Shown: piece by piece, positions 16,235 to 25,953 of the stretch
How positions within the stretch are numbered: the first letter of the stretch is position 1
Layout: each line of letters opens with the position of its first letter
Assembly: GCA_017443145.1 (NCBI GenBank)
Contig: JAFSPA010000011.1
Location: 1 to 36,342 of the forward strand
DNA from: Paludibacteraceae bacterium
GTDB taxonomy: Bacteria; Bacteroidota; Bacteroidia; Bacteroidales; Paludibacteraceae
DNA: 36,342 bases
Direction: 5' to 3'
Notes under the pieces: model-generated
The model's input: only the letters and a program-made list of their open reading frames with translations
Told to the model about the DNA's origin: nothing
Databases searched by the model: none
Made by a program: the position numbers and the translations under genes

Positions 16235-17290
16235 ATGAGATACCTTATCTCTGGCGGCGGAACAGGTGGTCACATCTTCCCCGCAGTTAGTATTGCGAAC
16301 GCGTTGCGCGAGTTGGACCCTGAAGCCGACATCCTCTTTGTAGGAGCGCTCGGTCGTATGGAAATGGAGCGTGTGCCACAGGCCGGGTACAAGATTATCG
16401 GCTTGCCTGTGCGCGGATTCAACCGTGCTCAGCCGTGGAAGAATATCTCGGTGCTGTTTGACCTATTGCGCTCGATGCGGATGGCCAAACGTATCATCAA
16501 GAATTTCCGCCCGGACGTAGGTGTGGGCGTCGGAGGTTATGCCTCTGGGGCTGCCATGAAAGTGGCGGCGCGAATGGGGGTGCCTATCTTACTGCAGGAG
16601 CAAAACGGCTTTGCCGGCGTGACCAATAAACTGCTCAAAGATGACGCGAAAGTGATATGTGTTGCCTACGAAGGAATGGAGCGTTTCTTCCCCAAAGAGA
16701 AGATTATCCTTACCGGTAATCCGGTTCGCCAGAACCTGCTGAGCGGTGAACGCTTAAAGGTTAATGGCGAAAAGAACCTGCTTATTATCGGCGGTAGTCT
16801 TGGTGCTCGCACAATCAACGAGTCCATCGCTGCGGGAGTTGACAAACTCGCCAAGGCGCATATACGCGTCGTATGGCAAACAGGTAAGGCCTACTACGAT
16901 AAATACAAACACCTGGCGAATAAATGGCTGGAAGTGCACGAGTTCTTGTCTGATATGCAGGACCGCTACGCAACGGCCGACCTCGTAATCTCGCGTGCCG
17001 GCGCATCGTCTATCTCGGAGCTCTGCCTGCTCGGCAAACCGGCGATCTTGGTGCCGTCACCCAATGTGGCGGAGGACCATCAGACGCATAACGCGCTTGC
17101 GCTGGTCAATAAGGACGCTGCCGTGCTCGTGCGCGATAAAGATGCTGCGGACCAACTCGTGGATACCGCACTCGAGCTCATCAAGGACAATAAGCGCCTG
17201 AAGGCTCTGCATACCAACATCCTTACGCTGGCTCAACCCGACTCGGCACGTCGCATCGCGCAAGAGGTAATAAAACTCGCTAAAAAGTAA
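16235..17290 (+). CDS. murG: Lipid II synthase MurG
   Basis: A 351-aa GT28 glycosyltransferase, peripheral to the inner leaflet, adding GlcNAc to lipid I. The signatures are ISGGGTGGHIFPA at the N-terminus, GVGGYASGAAM, LLQEQNGFAGVTNK, GGSLGARTINE, ISRAGASSISELCLLGKPAILVP (split here as ISRAGASSISEL and LGKPAILVP) and NVAEDHQTHNAL. It is the last gene of the first dcw unit. A 74-bp gap with a promoter follows. Confidence 0.95.
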   Translation: MRYLISGGGTGGHIFPAVSIANALRELDPEADILFVGALGRMEMERVPQAGYKIIGLPVRGFNRAQPWKNISVLFDLLRSMRMAKRIIKNFRPDVGVGVGGYASGAAMKVAARMGVPILLQEQNGFAGVTNKLLKDDAKVICVAYEGMERFFPKEKIILTGNPVRQNLLSGERLKVNGEKNLLIIGGSLGARTINESIAAGVDKLAKAHIRVVWQTGKAYYDKYKHLANKWLEVHEFLSDMQDRYATADLVISRAGASSISELCLLGKPAILVPSPNVAEDHQTHNALALVNKDAAVLVRDKDAADQLVDTALELIKDNKRLKALHTNILTLAQPDSARRIAQEVIKLAKK

Positions 17291-17314
17291 GTTAAGAAAA
17301 AAAGTGCCGAATAA

Positions 17315-17346
17315 TTTGCATATATGCAAAAATTGTTGTACTTTTG
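17315..17346 (+). promoter_or_regulatory. Internal dcw promoter before murC
   Basis: TTTG at 17315-17318, 20-nt spacer, TACTTTTG at 17339-17346. The -33 element is the first half of the perfect palindrome TTTGCATATATGCAAA (17315-17330). It would transcribe murC-ftsQ-ftsA-ftsZ with a leader of about 12 nt. No terminator separates it from murG. Confidence 0.8.
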
Positions 17347-17364
17347 TGCGCTAATTTGTGGTGT

Positions 17365-18741
17365 ATGGAGTTTACGAACTTATATTTTCTCGGTATCGGC
17401 GGTATAGGGATGAGCGCCTTGGCTCGGTATTTCCGGGCGAAGGGTTATGCTGTAGCGGGTTACGACCGCACGCCGTCTCCGCTGACCAAAGAGTTAGAGG
17501 CGGAGCAGATACCGATATCTTACACCTCGGCTTTAGACGATGTGACGGGGCTTGATCCCTCCACGACCCTGGTAGTGCGTACACCTGCTGTGCCGGAAGA
17601 TGAACCCAAATACGTCTGGCTGCGAACCAAAGGTTTCACGATTATGAAACGGTCGGAGGTGTTGGGCGTAGTAACCCGCCAAGAGCGGGCGTTATGCGTT
17701 GCCGGAACACACGGTAAGACTACAACCAGCACTATCTTAGCGCACTTACTGCACGAGTCACACGTCGGAACGAATGCGTTCTTAGGAGGCATAAGCAATA
17801 ACTACCGCTCGAACCTACTACTGAATACGAACAGCGACTTGGTGGTGGTCGAGGCTGACGAATACGACCGCTCGTTCCACCATCTTACACCGTATATGTC
17901 AGTCATTACGAGTATCGACCCGGACCATCTGGATATATACGATACGGCGGCTGCCTATCAGGAGGGATTCAATGTCTACGCGAGCCTGGTGACCGACACG
18001 ATTGTACTCAAGCAGGGTTACCGTCTGGACCGCTCACGCCTTCAAGCCCGCGTGTTTACCTACAGCGGCGAGTGGACCTCTGAGACTCGACCGGACTTCT
18101 ACGCAACGAATATCGTCGTGTGCGACGGACAAATAACCTTTGACTTAGTGGGACCCAAAGTAGATGGCGAAGACCTGTCGGTGCCTAACCTGACGTTAGG
18201 TGTGCCCGTTTGGGTGAATATAGAGAACAGTGTGGCTGCGATGTCTATCGCGCGTCTGAATGGCGTCACAGCCGACGAGATACGACGCGGCTTGGCATCC
18301 TACACAGGGGTGTACAGACGCTTTAATATACACCTCAACACGCCTCGACTGGCGTACGTGGACGACTATGCGCACCATCCGACAGAGTTGGAAGCCTCAA
18401 TAGCCTCTATCCGTAAACTCTACCCCGAGCGTTACGTGATAGCTGTCTTCCAGCCGCATCTATACACTCGTACGCGCGACTTCGCGGAAGGCTTTAAGCG
18501 CGTACTGCGCAAGGTGGATGAACTGGTGCTGCTGCCTATCTATCCGGCACGCGAATTGCCTATACCCGGCGTAACGAGCGAGATTTTAGGGGGTACGGTC
18601 GTGCAGAAACAAGACCTCACAAACTACCTATGCGAACGAATACGCAAACTGACCTGCCCGGTCGTAATTGCGACACTCGGCGCAGGAGATATAGACCGTT
18701 TGGTGGACGAGGTTAAGTCGAGAATAAGTCAATTGGTATAA
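17365..18741 (+). CDS. murC: UDP-MurNAc:L-alanine ligase MurC
   Basis: A 458-aa Mur ligase joining L-alanine to UDP-MurNAc. The N-terminus has FLGIGGIGMSALAR. The ATP loop is VAGTHGKTTTSTILAHLL, followed by EADEYDRSFHHL and ITSIDPDHLDIYD, and the C-terminal part has YVDDYAHHPTELEA, FQPHLYTRTRDF and the late LGAGDIDRLVDE. ATG 17365 is preferred because a TTG at 17344 lies within the -7 element. First gene of the second dcw unit. ftsQ begins 2 bp after it. Confidence 0.95.
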   Translation: MEFTNLYFLGIGGIGMSALARYFRAKGYAVAGYDRTPSPLTKELEAEQIPISYTSALDDVTGLDPSTTLVVRTPAVPEDEPKYVWLRTKGFTIMKRSEVLGVVTRQERALCVAGTHGKTTTSTILAHLLHESHVGTNAFLGGISNNYRSNLLLNTNSDLVVVEADEYDRSFHHLTPYMSVITSIDPDHLDIYDTAAAYQEGFNVYASLVTDTIVLKQGYRLDRSRLQARVFTYSGEWTSETRPDFYATNIVVCDGQITFDLVGPKVDGEDLSVPNLTLGVPVWVNIENSVAAMSIARLNGVTADEIRRGLASYTGVYRRFNIHLNTPRLAYVDDYAHHPTELEASIASIRKLYPERYVIAVFQPHLYTRTRDFAEGFKRVLRKVDELVLLPIYPARELPIPGVTSEILGGTVVQKQDLTNYLCERIRKLTCPVVIATLGAGDIDRLVDEVKSRISQLV

Positions 18742-18743
18742 GC

Positions 18744-19478
18744 GTGAGTAAGGTCGCAACGATATTGGTTTGGCTGGCGGGTCTGTTGGTTGTGGGGTAC
18801 TTGGTCGGTATGGGTATCTGGTCAAGCCGCCGTACGAACAGGGAGATCTGCCCGGGACTGGAGATAACGATAACCGACTTCAACGAGCGCCAATACGTGA
18901 CCGAAACGGACTTGACGAAGATGCTGCAGCAGAAAAGTCTCTACCCCGTAGGTAAGACGGTTGCTTCCATCTCAACGGAGGACATAGAGCGTGCCGTCAT
19001 CAGCCATCCGATGGTGCGTCAAGCCGAATGCTATAAGACACAAGCCGGCACGGTGTGTATCCGTCTCACGCAGCGTATTCCGGTCCTGCGTGTGGTGAGT
19101 GGTGATGACAGTTATTTCGTAGATATAGACCGCACACGGATGCCCATACAAGAGTCCGTCACAACGCCAGTTCTGCTCGCAGATGGCAATATAGGTGAGC
19201 GTATGGCCCGTAACGAATTGGCGGACCTGGCTATCTGGATTACCGATAATCCGTACTGGATAGAGAAGATAGCGTCTGTTCATGTGGTAAACCCGAAGAT
19301 GGTGTACCTGATACAGAAACCCGACGGCACGCACCTCATCTTAGGCGAAGTGAATGGCTTTAGACGTAAGTTGGGCAAGCTGCGCACCCTGTACGACAAG
19401 GGATTTGAACAGATAGGTTGGCGCACGTATAAGGAGATAGATTTGCGATATACAGGACAAGTGGTTGGGAGAAATTAA
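18744..19478 (+). CDS. ftsQ: Cell division protein FtsQ
   Basis: A 244-aa bitopic protein: a short cytoplasmic N-terminus, one membrane segment (ILVWLAGLLVVGYLVGMGIW), then a periplasmic POTRA-like and beta domain with the order typical of FtsQ/DivIB (VTETDLTKML, DIERAVISHPMVRQAECY, RIPVLRVVSG, YFVDIDRTRMP). It links the Z-ring proteins to the septal synthases with FtsL and FtsB. It uses a GTG start 2 bp after murC. The sequence is divergent, as is normal for FtsQ, and its place before ftsA supports the call. Confidence 0.88.
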   Translation: MSKVATILVWLAGLLVVGYLVGMGIWSSRRTNREICPGLEITITDFNERQYVTETDLTKMLQQKSLYPVGKTVASISTEDIERAVISHPMVRQAECYKTQAGTVCIRLTQRIPVLRVVSGDDSYFVDIDRTRMPIQESVTTPVLLADGNIGERMARNELADLAIWITDNPYWIEKIASVHVVNPKMVYLIQKPDGTHLILGEVNGFRRKLGKLRTLYDKGFEQIGWRTYKEIDLRYTGQVVGRN

Positions 19479-19479
19479 C

Positions 19480-20757
19480 ATGGCAAAAAAGAAACAACAA
19501 GCAGCGGAGTTGCCGTTAGTGGCAATCGATTTAGGGAGCAGTGGAGTACGCGCTATGTCGGCATCGCGTGTTGGTGCTGACATGCTGCATATCTTAGCGG
19601 TGGAGCAGTCGAATAAGTTCCCTTGCACGGAGCGCGGTGTGGTGGTGCAGTCCTCCAACGCCGGCTTTATGATAGGCGAGGTGCTCAGACTGATGGCTAA
19701 CCGTCTCCAGTTGCCTGACCTACCTACGGCTTTTGTGGTCTTAGGTGGCCGCTCGATGCAGATAGTGCCTGTGTTCTCCAAACGCGATCTGGTGCATAAA
19801 CGCGAGATACCGCAACGCCTGCTCGAAGAGATGGAAGAGGAGTGCAAGACGAAGATAGAAACGCATAACCCCGGAGTGGCAGTCTTGGGCCTTGTGCCTG
19901 CGTACTTCAAGCTAGACGGGGTGGAGCAGGAGGAAGCACCCGTGTTGACCCAGCGCGCAGAACTGGTGGAGGCACACTATGTCGCCTTCGTCGCACACAA
20001 AGAGGTGGAGACGCAGATACAGAAGAGCTTTGACCAGGCGGGTAAGTCCATCGAGAAGACTTTTGTTCGTCCGGAAGCACTGCTGTCCGCTTTTGTGGCA
20101 TCGGACGGCTTGGAGATACTGCAGCAAGGCTGCGCCGTACTCGATATGGGAGCCCAGACAACAACCCTGTCTGTGTTCAAAGGAACGGAATACCTCTACA
20201 ACAAAGTGGTGCCGCAAGGTGGTTACCATATCACCCGCGTGTTGGAGCAGTCAGGTATAAGCCTGACGATGGCGGAGAAACTGAAGTGCCAGTTTGGTTA
20301 CGCCTCGCCCGCACAAGTGGAGAAGAATCTCAAACTAAAAGTGCCGGCCTCGCCCGATGTGGTGGAAGGTGGCATTCTGCATATATCCAGCGAAGAGTTG
20401 TCACGCACTATCTTTATTAAACTGGAAGAGATACTCAAGCCCCTTTTCGAGGCACTGAACAGCTTCGGAGACCGGATTCGCACACTCTATATAACTGGCG
20501 GAGCGTCCATGCTGCAAGGCATGCAGGATTATCTGCAACAGAAAACAACACTGCAGGTCATCTACGGCTCGCACGACACGTTAGTCGATGACACTACCGA
20601 CCCGGAGTTCCTCGAGCCACGCTATTCGGCACTCGTCGGAGCACTCATCTTAGGTGCCGACTACCGCGACGAACACCGTAACCTGCCCGTCAAAGCACCC
20701 GGTATCTTCGAGCGACTGCAACGCCAGACGGAGATAATCTTTACCGACCAGTCCTAA
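19480..20757 (+). CDS. ftsA: Cell division protein FtsA
   Basis: A 425-aa actin-like ATPase that tethers FtsZ to the membrane. The phosphate-1 loop VAIDLGSSGVRAMSAS is near residue 15, SHS2-like subdomain region around PTAFVVLGGRSM, phosphate-2 AVLDMGAQTTTLSVF near residue 222 and the adenosine-loop TLYITGGASMLQG near residue 338. ATG 19480 is chosen over an in-frame TTG at 19465; it is preceded by GGGAGA, a rare Shine-Dalgarno-like sequence here. The C-terminal end (IFERLQRQTEIIF) is a plausible amphipathic membrane helix. Confidence 0.94.
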   Translation: MAKKKQQAAELPLVAIDLGSSGVRAMSASRVGADMLHILAVEQSNKFPCTERGVVVQSSNAGFMIGEVLRLMANRLQLPDLPTAFVVLGGRSMQIVPVFSKRDLVHKREIPQRLLEEMEEECKTKIETHNPGVAVLGLVPAYFKLDGVEQEEAPVLTQRAELVEAHYVAFVAHKEVETQIQKSFDQAGKSIEKTFVRPEALLSAFVASDGLEILQQGCAVLDMGAQTTTLSVFKGTEYLYNKVVPQGGYHITRVLEQSGISLTMAEKLKCQFGYASPAQVEKNLKLKVPASPDVVEGGILHISSEELSRTIFIKLEEILKPLFEALNSFGDRIRTLYITGGASMLQGMQDYLQQKTTLQVIYGSHDTLVDDTTDPEFLEPRYSALVGALILGADYRDEHRNLPVKAPGIFERLQRQTEIIFTDQS

Positions 20758-20776
20758 ACGCAAATATTGATTAGTT

Positions 20777-22033
20777 ATGAATATAGACGAAGAATTATTA
20801 CCCTTACCTATCCAAATCCAAGAGGATAGTATCATCAAAGTAATGGGAGTTGGTGGCGGTGGTTGCAACGCCGTTAACTACATGTACCGCCAAGGAATTC
20901 ACGGTGTGACTTTCTTAGTATGTAACACGGATAAGCAGGTGTTGGAGAAATCGTCCGTTCCGGCTAAGCTGCAACTCGGTCCCGGTTTGGGTGCAGGAGG
21001 TAATCCTGACAAAGCCACTAAGTACGCTGAGGAGAACCGCGACCGTATTCACGACGCGCTGGATGATGGCACTCAGATGCTCTTTATCACGGCCGGAATG
21101 GGTGGTGGTACGGGTACCGGAGCCAGTCCTATTATCGCCGAGGTGGCACAGGAAATGGATATCCTGACCGTAGGTATCGTCACTATTCCGTTTGCTTTCG
21201 AGGGTCCGAAGAAGATTCGTAAAGCCCTGACAGGCGTCGCCAAACTCGCGGAGCATGTGGACGCTATCCTTATCATCAATAACGAGAAACTCAAACAGAT
21301 ATACAAGGACCTCGACGCTTTCAACGCCTTCTCGCGTTCCGATGATGTGGTTTGCAACGCCGCTAAGTCAATTGCCGAGATTATCACTATCCCAGGCTAT
21401 ATCAACACCGACTTTGCCGATGTCTATAACACCCTTAAGAACGGTAAGGTAGCTATCATGAATGTCGGTCAGGCGGATGGCGAAGAACGTATTACCCACG
21501 CTATCGATAATGCCCTGCGTTCTCCGCTTGCGAATGCCAGCGACGTGCACGGAGCACAGCGTATCTTGCTGCAGTTCTATTGCTCGAAGGAACATCCTAT
21601 CATCATGAAGGAGTTCGACGAAATCAACCGTTTCGTGGCTGAAGTGGGTGACGACGTAGAGGTACAATGGGGCGTTTCGCTGGACGACAATCTCGGCGAA
21701 GCCGTGCGCGTGACCATTATCGCAACAGGTTACGCCGTAAGCGATATTCCATCCTTGCAGGAAGAAACAGGTAAGGTATCGGTCGATGAGGCTATTGACT
21801 CCAACTACGGCAACTTAGGCGGTAACGATAAGCCCAAAGAGGATGAGAAACCTGCCGAGGTCGATTTGACCCATACTATCCAACCCGACGCTGCTCCCGT
21901 GCAACGCACCGTAGGACAAGAGGATGGCGTCATCGAAATCAGCTTCGAGGAAGACGACTTAGCTCCTCAAGAAACAGAACAACCGAAGGAGCAGAACACG
22001 TCACGCCACTTCGGTTGGATTCGTAGAAAATAA
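20777..22033 (+). CDS. ftsZ: Cell division GTPase FtsZ
   Basis: A 418-aa tubulin-like GTPase forming the Z ring. The GTP-binding region shows GVGGGGCNAVNYM (residues 22-34) and the tubulin signature GGGTGTGASPII near residue 110, then FAFEGPKKIRKAL and the T7-loop NTDFADV. The C-terminal linker after residue 340 is acidic and of low complexity. The last residues, RHFGWIRRK, differ from the common IPxFLR-type peptide that binds FtsA. Last gene of the cluster. It converges with dedA with only 7 bp between stop codons. Confidence 0.96.
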   Translation: MNIDEELLPLPIQIQEDSIIKVMGVGGGGCNAVNYMYRQGIHGVTFLVCNTDKQVLEKSSVPAKLQLGPGLGAGGNPDKATKYAEENRDRIHDALDDGTQMLFITAGMGGGTGTGASPIIAEVAQEMDILTVGIVTIPFAFEGPKKIRKALTGVAKLAEHVDAILIINNEKLKQIYKDLDAFNAFSRSDDVVCNAAKSIAEIITIPGYINTDFADVYNTLKNGKVAIMNVGQADGEERITHAIDNALRSPLANASDVHGAQRILLQFYCSKEHPIIMKEFDEINRFVAEVGDDVEVQWGVSLDDNLGEAVRVTIIATGYAVSDIPSLQEETGKVSVDEAIDSNYGNLGGNDKPKEDEKPAEVDLTHTIQPDAAPVQRTVGQEDGVIEISFEEDDLAPQETEQPKEQNTSRHFGWIRRK

Positions 22034-22040
22034 ATAAGGA

Positions 22041-22694
22041 TTACTGTTTCTTGCGCGAACAGATAATCTTCTTCGCAACGAAATAGACAATCACTAATCC
22101 CACTATAATGAGTATGGCCACGCTTAGTTCGTGGCTATATTCTTTTATCAGGTCCATCTGTCCTGCCGCAAAATAACCCAGTGCCGCCAGGATGCAGTTC
22201 CATACGAACGCGCCGAGGAACGTCCACCACAGGAACGCACCGAAATGCATTCGGCTCAGGCCCGCAGGAATAGATATCAGCTGACGTATTCCCGGAATAA
22301 AACGGCCTACAAACGTGGACACATTACCTTTCTCGCGGAAATAGGCTTCCGCTTTCTCCAGTTTCTCGCTGGACAGGAGCAGCAGATGCCCCACTTTGCT
22401 GTCCGCAAACTTATAGATAATCAGTCGTCCGAGCCATACCGATAAGCCGTAGTTGATGATAGCGCCTATCATAGCTCCCAACGTGCCAAACAGCACAATA
22501 ATAAGCACATTAATCAGGTACACATCCGTCGCGTACAACACACTGTCAGGCTGGTTGGCCACAAATGCAGCAGGCGGTATCACTACCTCGCTCGGAAACG
22601 GGATAAACGACGACTCAACAGCCATCAGCGCGGTAATCGACGCATAGTTCATATGCGCCGAATACCAGGAAATGAGGTTATCTATGATAGTCAT
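22041..22694 (-). CDS. DedA-family membrane protein
   Basis: A 217-aa polytopic protein. It has the DedA features: an N-terminal re-entrant-like hydrophobic part with ESSFIPFPSEVVIPPAAF, the central GRLIIYKF, and the conserved GRFIPGIRQLISIPAGLSRM followed by FLWWTFLGAFVW. DedA proteins are implicated in envelope integrity and in undecaprenyl-phosphate or phospholipid recycling. The exact substrate of this one is not deducible. The start is 1 bp after the nhaD stop, so both are on one transcript. Confidence 0.88.
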   Translation of the reverse strand: MTIIDNLISWYSAHMNYASITALMAVESSFIPFPSEVVIPPAAFVANQPDSVLYATDVYLINVLIIVLFGTLGAMIGAIINYGLSVWLGRLIIYKFADSKVGHLLLLSSEKLEKAEAYFREKGNVSTFVGRFIPGIRQLISIPAGLSRMHFGAFLWWTFLGAFVWNCILAALGYFAAGQMDLIKEYSHELSVAILIIVGLVIVYFVAKKIICSRKKQ

Positions 22695-22695
22695 T

Positions 22696-24054
22696 CTACA
22701 GGAAGATTATCTGACCAAGGATATAAACCGGCAACAGGATAATAAGCGAGAACTTAATCATGTATCCGAAGAAGCTCGGCATCTTCACACCGCTCTCTTC
22801 TGCAATCGATTTAACCATAAAGTTAGGTCCGTTACCGATATACGTCATACTACCAAAGAATACCGCACCGATAGATATTGCTTTCAGCATCATCTCCGGC
22901 ACGTTAGCCACGAAGTTAATACCGTTGACTACTCCGTCGCCGTGAACAAGCAATCCGCTTGCTGCAGCCTCAAGAGATTCTGGCAGACCGCAAGCCATCG
23001 AATGGAAGGCAACAGCCGTAGGCGTGTTATCCAGGAACGACGACAGCAGACCGGTCGAGTAGTAGAACTGCCAAACATGACTGAAACCCAATTTGCCGGC
23101 ATTCTGCTCCAGGTACATCAGCGCAGGAGCCATCGTTACGAAGATACCAATAAACAGCGCTGCCACCTCAATAATCGGTGCCCAGGTGTATTTATTGTCC
23201 TCGTAGCGCGTTTTCTTGCTGGTCGTTAGCAGACTCAAGCCCATAAACACAAGCATCGCTATCTCGCGCAGGTACTTCATGTAAACAGGTGCATCCTCTG
23301 CGCCCATCGCCGGAATAAAGCCTTCGTTGATAAAGGCCACACTGGCAACCACACCTGCCAACCACAGGAAATTGAGTTTACCCGAAATGCGCAGCGGTTC
23401 AACTTCGCGCGCATCGGCACTCAAAGCTGTCCAATGCTCTTTCTTGTAGTACCAGTAGCAGTCAGCAATGAAGTACAGCAGCAACAGCACACCGCCTGTG
23501 AACAGCCACTCGGCCCACATCGTTGCAAACCAAGTGAACTTAGCACCGCGCAGGAAAAGCATGAACAATGGTGGGTCACCAAGAGGTGTCATCAAGCCGC
23601 CGCAGTTAGCCACTAATGCGATGAAGAACAGTACGGTATGAATCTTGTACTGACGTTGCTGGTTGGTTGCCAGAACGGGACGAATAAGCAGCATCGCAGC
23701 ACCCGTCGTTCCCATCAGACTGGCAAGGAAGAATCCCACCGCCAAGAACAGCGTATTCACCCAGGGCTTGGCCTTGATATCACCGCTCAAGTGAATACCG
23801 CCCGTGATAACGAACAGCGCCAAGAGCAGCACCATAAACGGCACATAGTCAAAGAACACGGTGTGAATCAACTCACCGCTCAAACCCTTAACTAACATAA
23901 AGACTACTACGGGAATACCTAAAACAAGCGAAACAATCAGTTTCGTCAGGTTACTCTCCCATAGTTTTTCGGAAATAATCGGGCCCAGAGCTATCATCAA
24001 TAGCATCACCCCAAACGGGATCATTGCCCAAGCTGGCATAAGAAATTCTTCCAT
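22696..24054 (-). CDS. nhaD: NhaD-type sodium:proton antiporter
   Basis: A 452-aa membrane protein of the ion-transporter superfamily with about 12 hydrophobic segments. It opens with MEEFLMPAWAMIPFGVMLLM and carries NhaD-like motifs: TGGIHLSGDI, LASLMGTTGAAMLLIRP, NCGGLMTPLGDPPLFMLFLRG, FLDNTPTAVAF and GSMTYIGNGPNFMVKSI. Predicted to export sodium in exchange for protons at the inner membrane. The promoter lies at 24084-24115 and shares a palindrome with lepA. dedA follows. Confidence 0.85.
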   Translation of the reverse strand: MEEFLMPAWAMIPFGVMLLMIALGPIISEKLWESNLTKLIVSLVLGIPVVVFMLVKGLSGELIHTVFFDYVPFMVLLLALFVITGGIHLSGDIKAKPWVNTLFLAVGFFLASLMGTTGAAMLLIRPVLATNQQRQYKIHTVLFFIALVANCGGLMTPLGDPPLFMLFLRGAKFTWFATMWAEWLFTGGVLLLLYFIADCYWYYKKEHWTALSADAREVEPLRISGKLNFLWLAGVVASVAFINEGFIPAMGAEDAPVYMKYLREIAMLVFMGLSLLTTSKKTRYEDNKYTWAPIIEVAALFIGIFVTMAPALMYLEQNAGKLGFSHVWQFYYSTGLLSSFLDNTPTAVAFHSMACGLPESLEAAASGLLVHGDGVVNGINFVANVPEMMLKAISIGAVFFGSMTYIGNGPNFMVKSIAEESGVKMPSFFGYMIKFSLIILLPVYILGQIIFL

Positions 24055-24083
24055 GATATTGTGTTATATGTTAAATTTGCATG

Positions 24084-24115
24084 CAAAAGTACAACTTTTT
24101 TTGTATATATACAAA
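24084..24115 (-). promoter_or_regulatory. Promoter of nhaD-dedA
   Basis: On the minus strand, TTTG (24115-24112), 20 nt, TACTTTTG (24091-24084). The -33 element is one arm of the palindrome TTTGTATATATACAAA (24100-24115), whose other arm serves lepA. A smaller palindrome, TTTGCATGCAAA, is at 24076-24087. Confidence 0.75.
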
Positions 24116-24131
24116 TTTTTGTGTAACTTTG
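24100..24131 (+). promoter_or_regulatory. Promoter of lepA-korAB-ybeY
   Basis: TTTG at 24100-24103, 20 nt, TAACTTTG at 24124-24131. The -33 element is the left arm of the palindrome that also gives the nhaD promoter its -33. The leader to the lepA ATG is about 25 nt. Confidence 0.8.
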
Positions 24132-24162
24132 CGCGCTTTTTTGAAAAGATAGTACATAAAAA

Positions 24163-25938
24163 ATGAAGAATATACGCAATTTTTGCATCATTGCTCACAT
24201 CGACCACGGCAAATCGACCCTCGCTGACCGCATGTTGGAGATAACGCAGACGGTGGACGTGAAGCAGATGGAGAACCAGGTGCTCGATGATATGGACCTC
24301 GAGAAAGAGCGCGGTATCACCATCAAGTCCCACGCTATCCAGATGAACCATAAGGGTTACACCCTTAACCTCATCGACACTCCGGGTCACGTGGACTTCA
24401 GCTACGAGGTGAGCCGTTCTATCGCGGCTTGCGAAGGAGCGCTGCTCGTCGTCGATGCGTCTCAAGGCGTGCAAGCACAGACAATATCGAACCTATACAT
24501 GGCGCTTGACCATGACCTCGAGATTATCCCGGTCATGAACAAGTGCGATATGGAGTCGGCTATGCCTGATCTCGTGGAGGATGAGATCATCGACCTGTTG
24601 GGCTGTAAGCGCGAAGAGATATTGCGTTGTTCAGCTAAGACAGGTGACGGCGTGCCCGAGATACTCGATGCCATCATTGACCGTATCCCTGCGCCGCAAG
24701 GTGACCCCGAAGCACCGCTGCAGTGCTTGGTCTTCGACTCGGTCTTCAATCCTTTCCGCGGCATCATTGCTTATTACAAAGTGGTTAACGGCACCATGCA
24801 TTCCGGTGACAGAGTACGCTTCTTCAATACCGGCAAGGAGTACAACGCCGACGAGATCGGTGTGCTCAAACTCGATATGCAGCCTACCAAAGCCATCTCT
24901 GCCGGTAATGTGGGCTATATCATCTCCGGTATCAAGGCCTCGTCCGAGGTAAAAGTCGGCGATACCATCACTCACGTCGCGCAGCCTTGCGACAAAGCCA
25001 TAGAGGGTTTCCAAGAGGCCAAACCGATGGTCTTTGCAGGTGTCTATCCGATTGAGGCAGAGGACTTCGAAGACCTGCGCGCTTCCCTCGAGAAACTGCA
25101 GCTCAATGACTCGTCGCTGTCCTTTACGCCCGAGTCGTCCGTGGCACTCGGCTTCGGTTTCCGTTGCGGCTTCCTCGGTTTGCTGCACATGGAGATAGTG
25201 CAAGAGCGCCTCGACCGCGAGTTCGACATGAACGTCATCACCACCGTGCCGAACGTGAGCTACAATGTCTATCTCAAGGACGGTACGAAAGTGGAGGTGC
25301 ATAATCCCGCAGGTATGCCGGACCTCACTGTCATTGACCATATCGAAGAACCGTATATCCGCGCGTCTATCATCACTACCTCCGCGTTTATCGGACCCAT
25401 CATGACCCTCTGCCTTGACAAACGAGGCGAACTCGTCAAACAGGAGTATATTTCCGGCGACCGAATGGAGCTGCTCTTCGACATGCCTCTCGGCGAGATA
25501 GTGATTGACTTCTACGATAAACTCAAGTCCATATCCAAAGGATATGCTTCCTTTGATTGGCACACCAACGGTTTCCGTCCATCTAATCTTGTCAAGCTTG
25601 ATATCCTGCTTAACGGCGAACAAGTCGATGCGCTTTCGACCCTTACTCACCGCGATAACGCCGTCGATTTCGGACGACGCATGTGCGAGAAACTCAAAGA
25701 ACTCCTTCCGCGCCAGCAGTTCGACATAGCTATCCAAGCTGCCATCGGCGCGAAGATTATCGCCCGCGAGACCGTCAAACAAGTGCGCAAGGACGTGCTC
25801 GCTAAATGCTACGGCGGTGACGTGAGCCGAAAACGCAAACTGCTCGAGAAGCAAAAGAAAGGCAAAAAGCGCATGAAGCAAATTGGTAACGTCGAGGTGC
25901 CGCAAAAAGCCTTCCTCGCTGTGCTCAAATTAGACTAA
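24163..25938 (+). CDS. lepA: Elongation factor 4 (LepA), ribosomal GTPase
   Basis: A 591-aa translational GTPase. The G domain has [14 protein letters not shown] (G1), [11 protein letters not shown] (G2), [11 protein letters not shown] (G3) and MNKCDME (G4). Domains II, III and V follow, with [14 protein letters not shown], and the LepA-specific C-terminus holds [20 protein letters not shown] (about residue 550). LepA binds the ribosome and is linked to biogenesis and back-translocation. Length fits the family (about 600 aa). It is followed by korA after 15 bp. Confidence 0.96.
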   Translation: MKNIRNFCIIAHIDHGKSTLADRMLEITQTVDVKQMENQVLDDMDLEKERGITIKSHAIQMNHKGYTLNLIDTPGHVDFSYEVSRSIAACEGALLVVDASQGVQAQTISNLYMALDHDLEIIPVMNKCDMESAMPDLVEDEIIDLLGCKREEILRCSAKTGDGVPEILDAIIDRIPAPQGDPEAPLQCLVFDSVFNPFRGIIAYYKVVNGTMHSGDRVRFFNTGKEYNADEIGVLKLDMQPTKAISAGNVGYIISGIKASSEVKVGDTITHVAQPCDKAIEGFQEAKPMVFAGVYPIEAEDFEDLRASLEKLQLNDSSLSFTPESSVALGFGFRCGFLGLLHMEIVQERLDREFDMNVITTVPNVSYNVYLKDGTKVEVHNPAGMPDLTVIDHIEEPYIRASIITTSAFIGPIMTLCLDKRGELVKQEYISGDRMELLFDMPLGEIVIDFYDKLKSISKGYASFDWHTNGFRPSNLVKLDILLNGEQVDALSTLTHRDNAVDFGRRMCEKLKELLPRQQFDIAIQAAIGAKIIARETVKQVRKDVLAKCYGGDVSRKRKLLEKQKKGKKRMKQIGNVEVPQKAFLAVLKLD

Positions 25939-25953
25939 AAATTCAACAATATA

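Noticed and set aside
24631..25905. 424-aa ORF antisense to lepA
   Set aside because: It mirrors lepA codons (a shadow of strong codon bias), with no recognisable domain.
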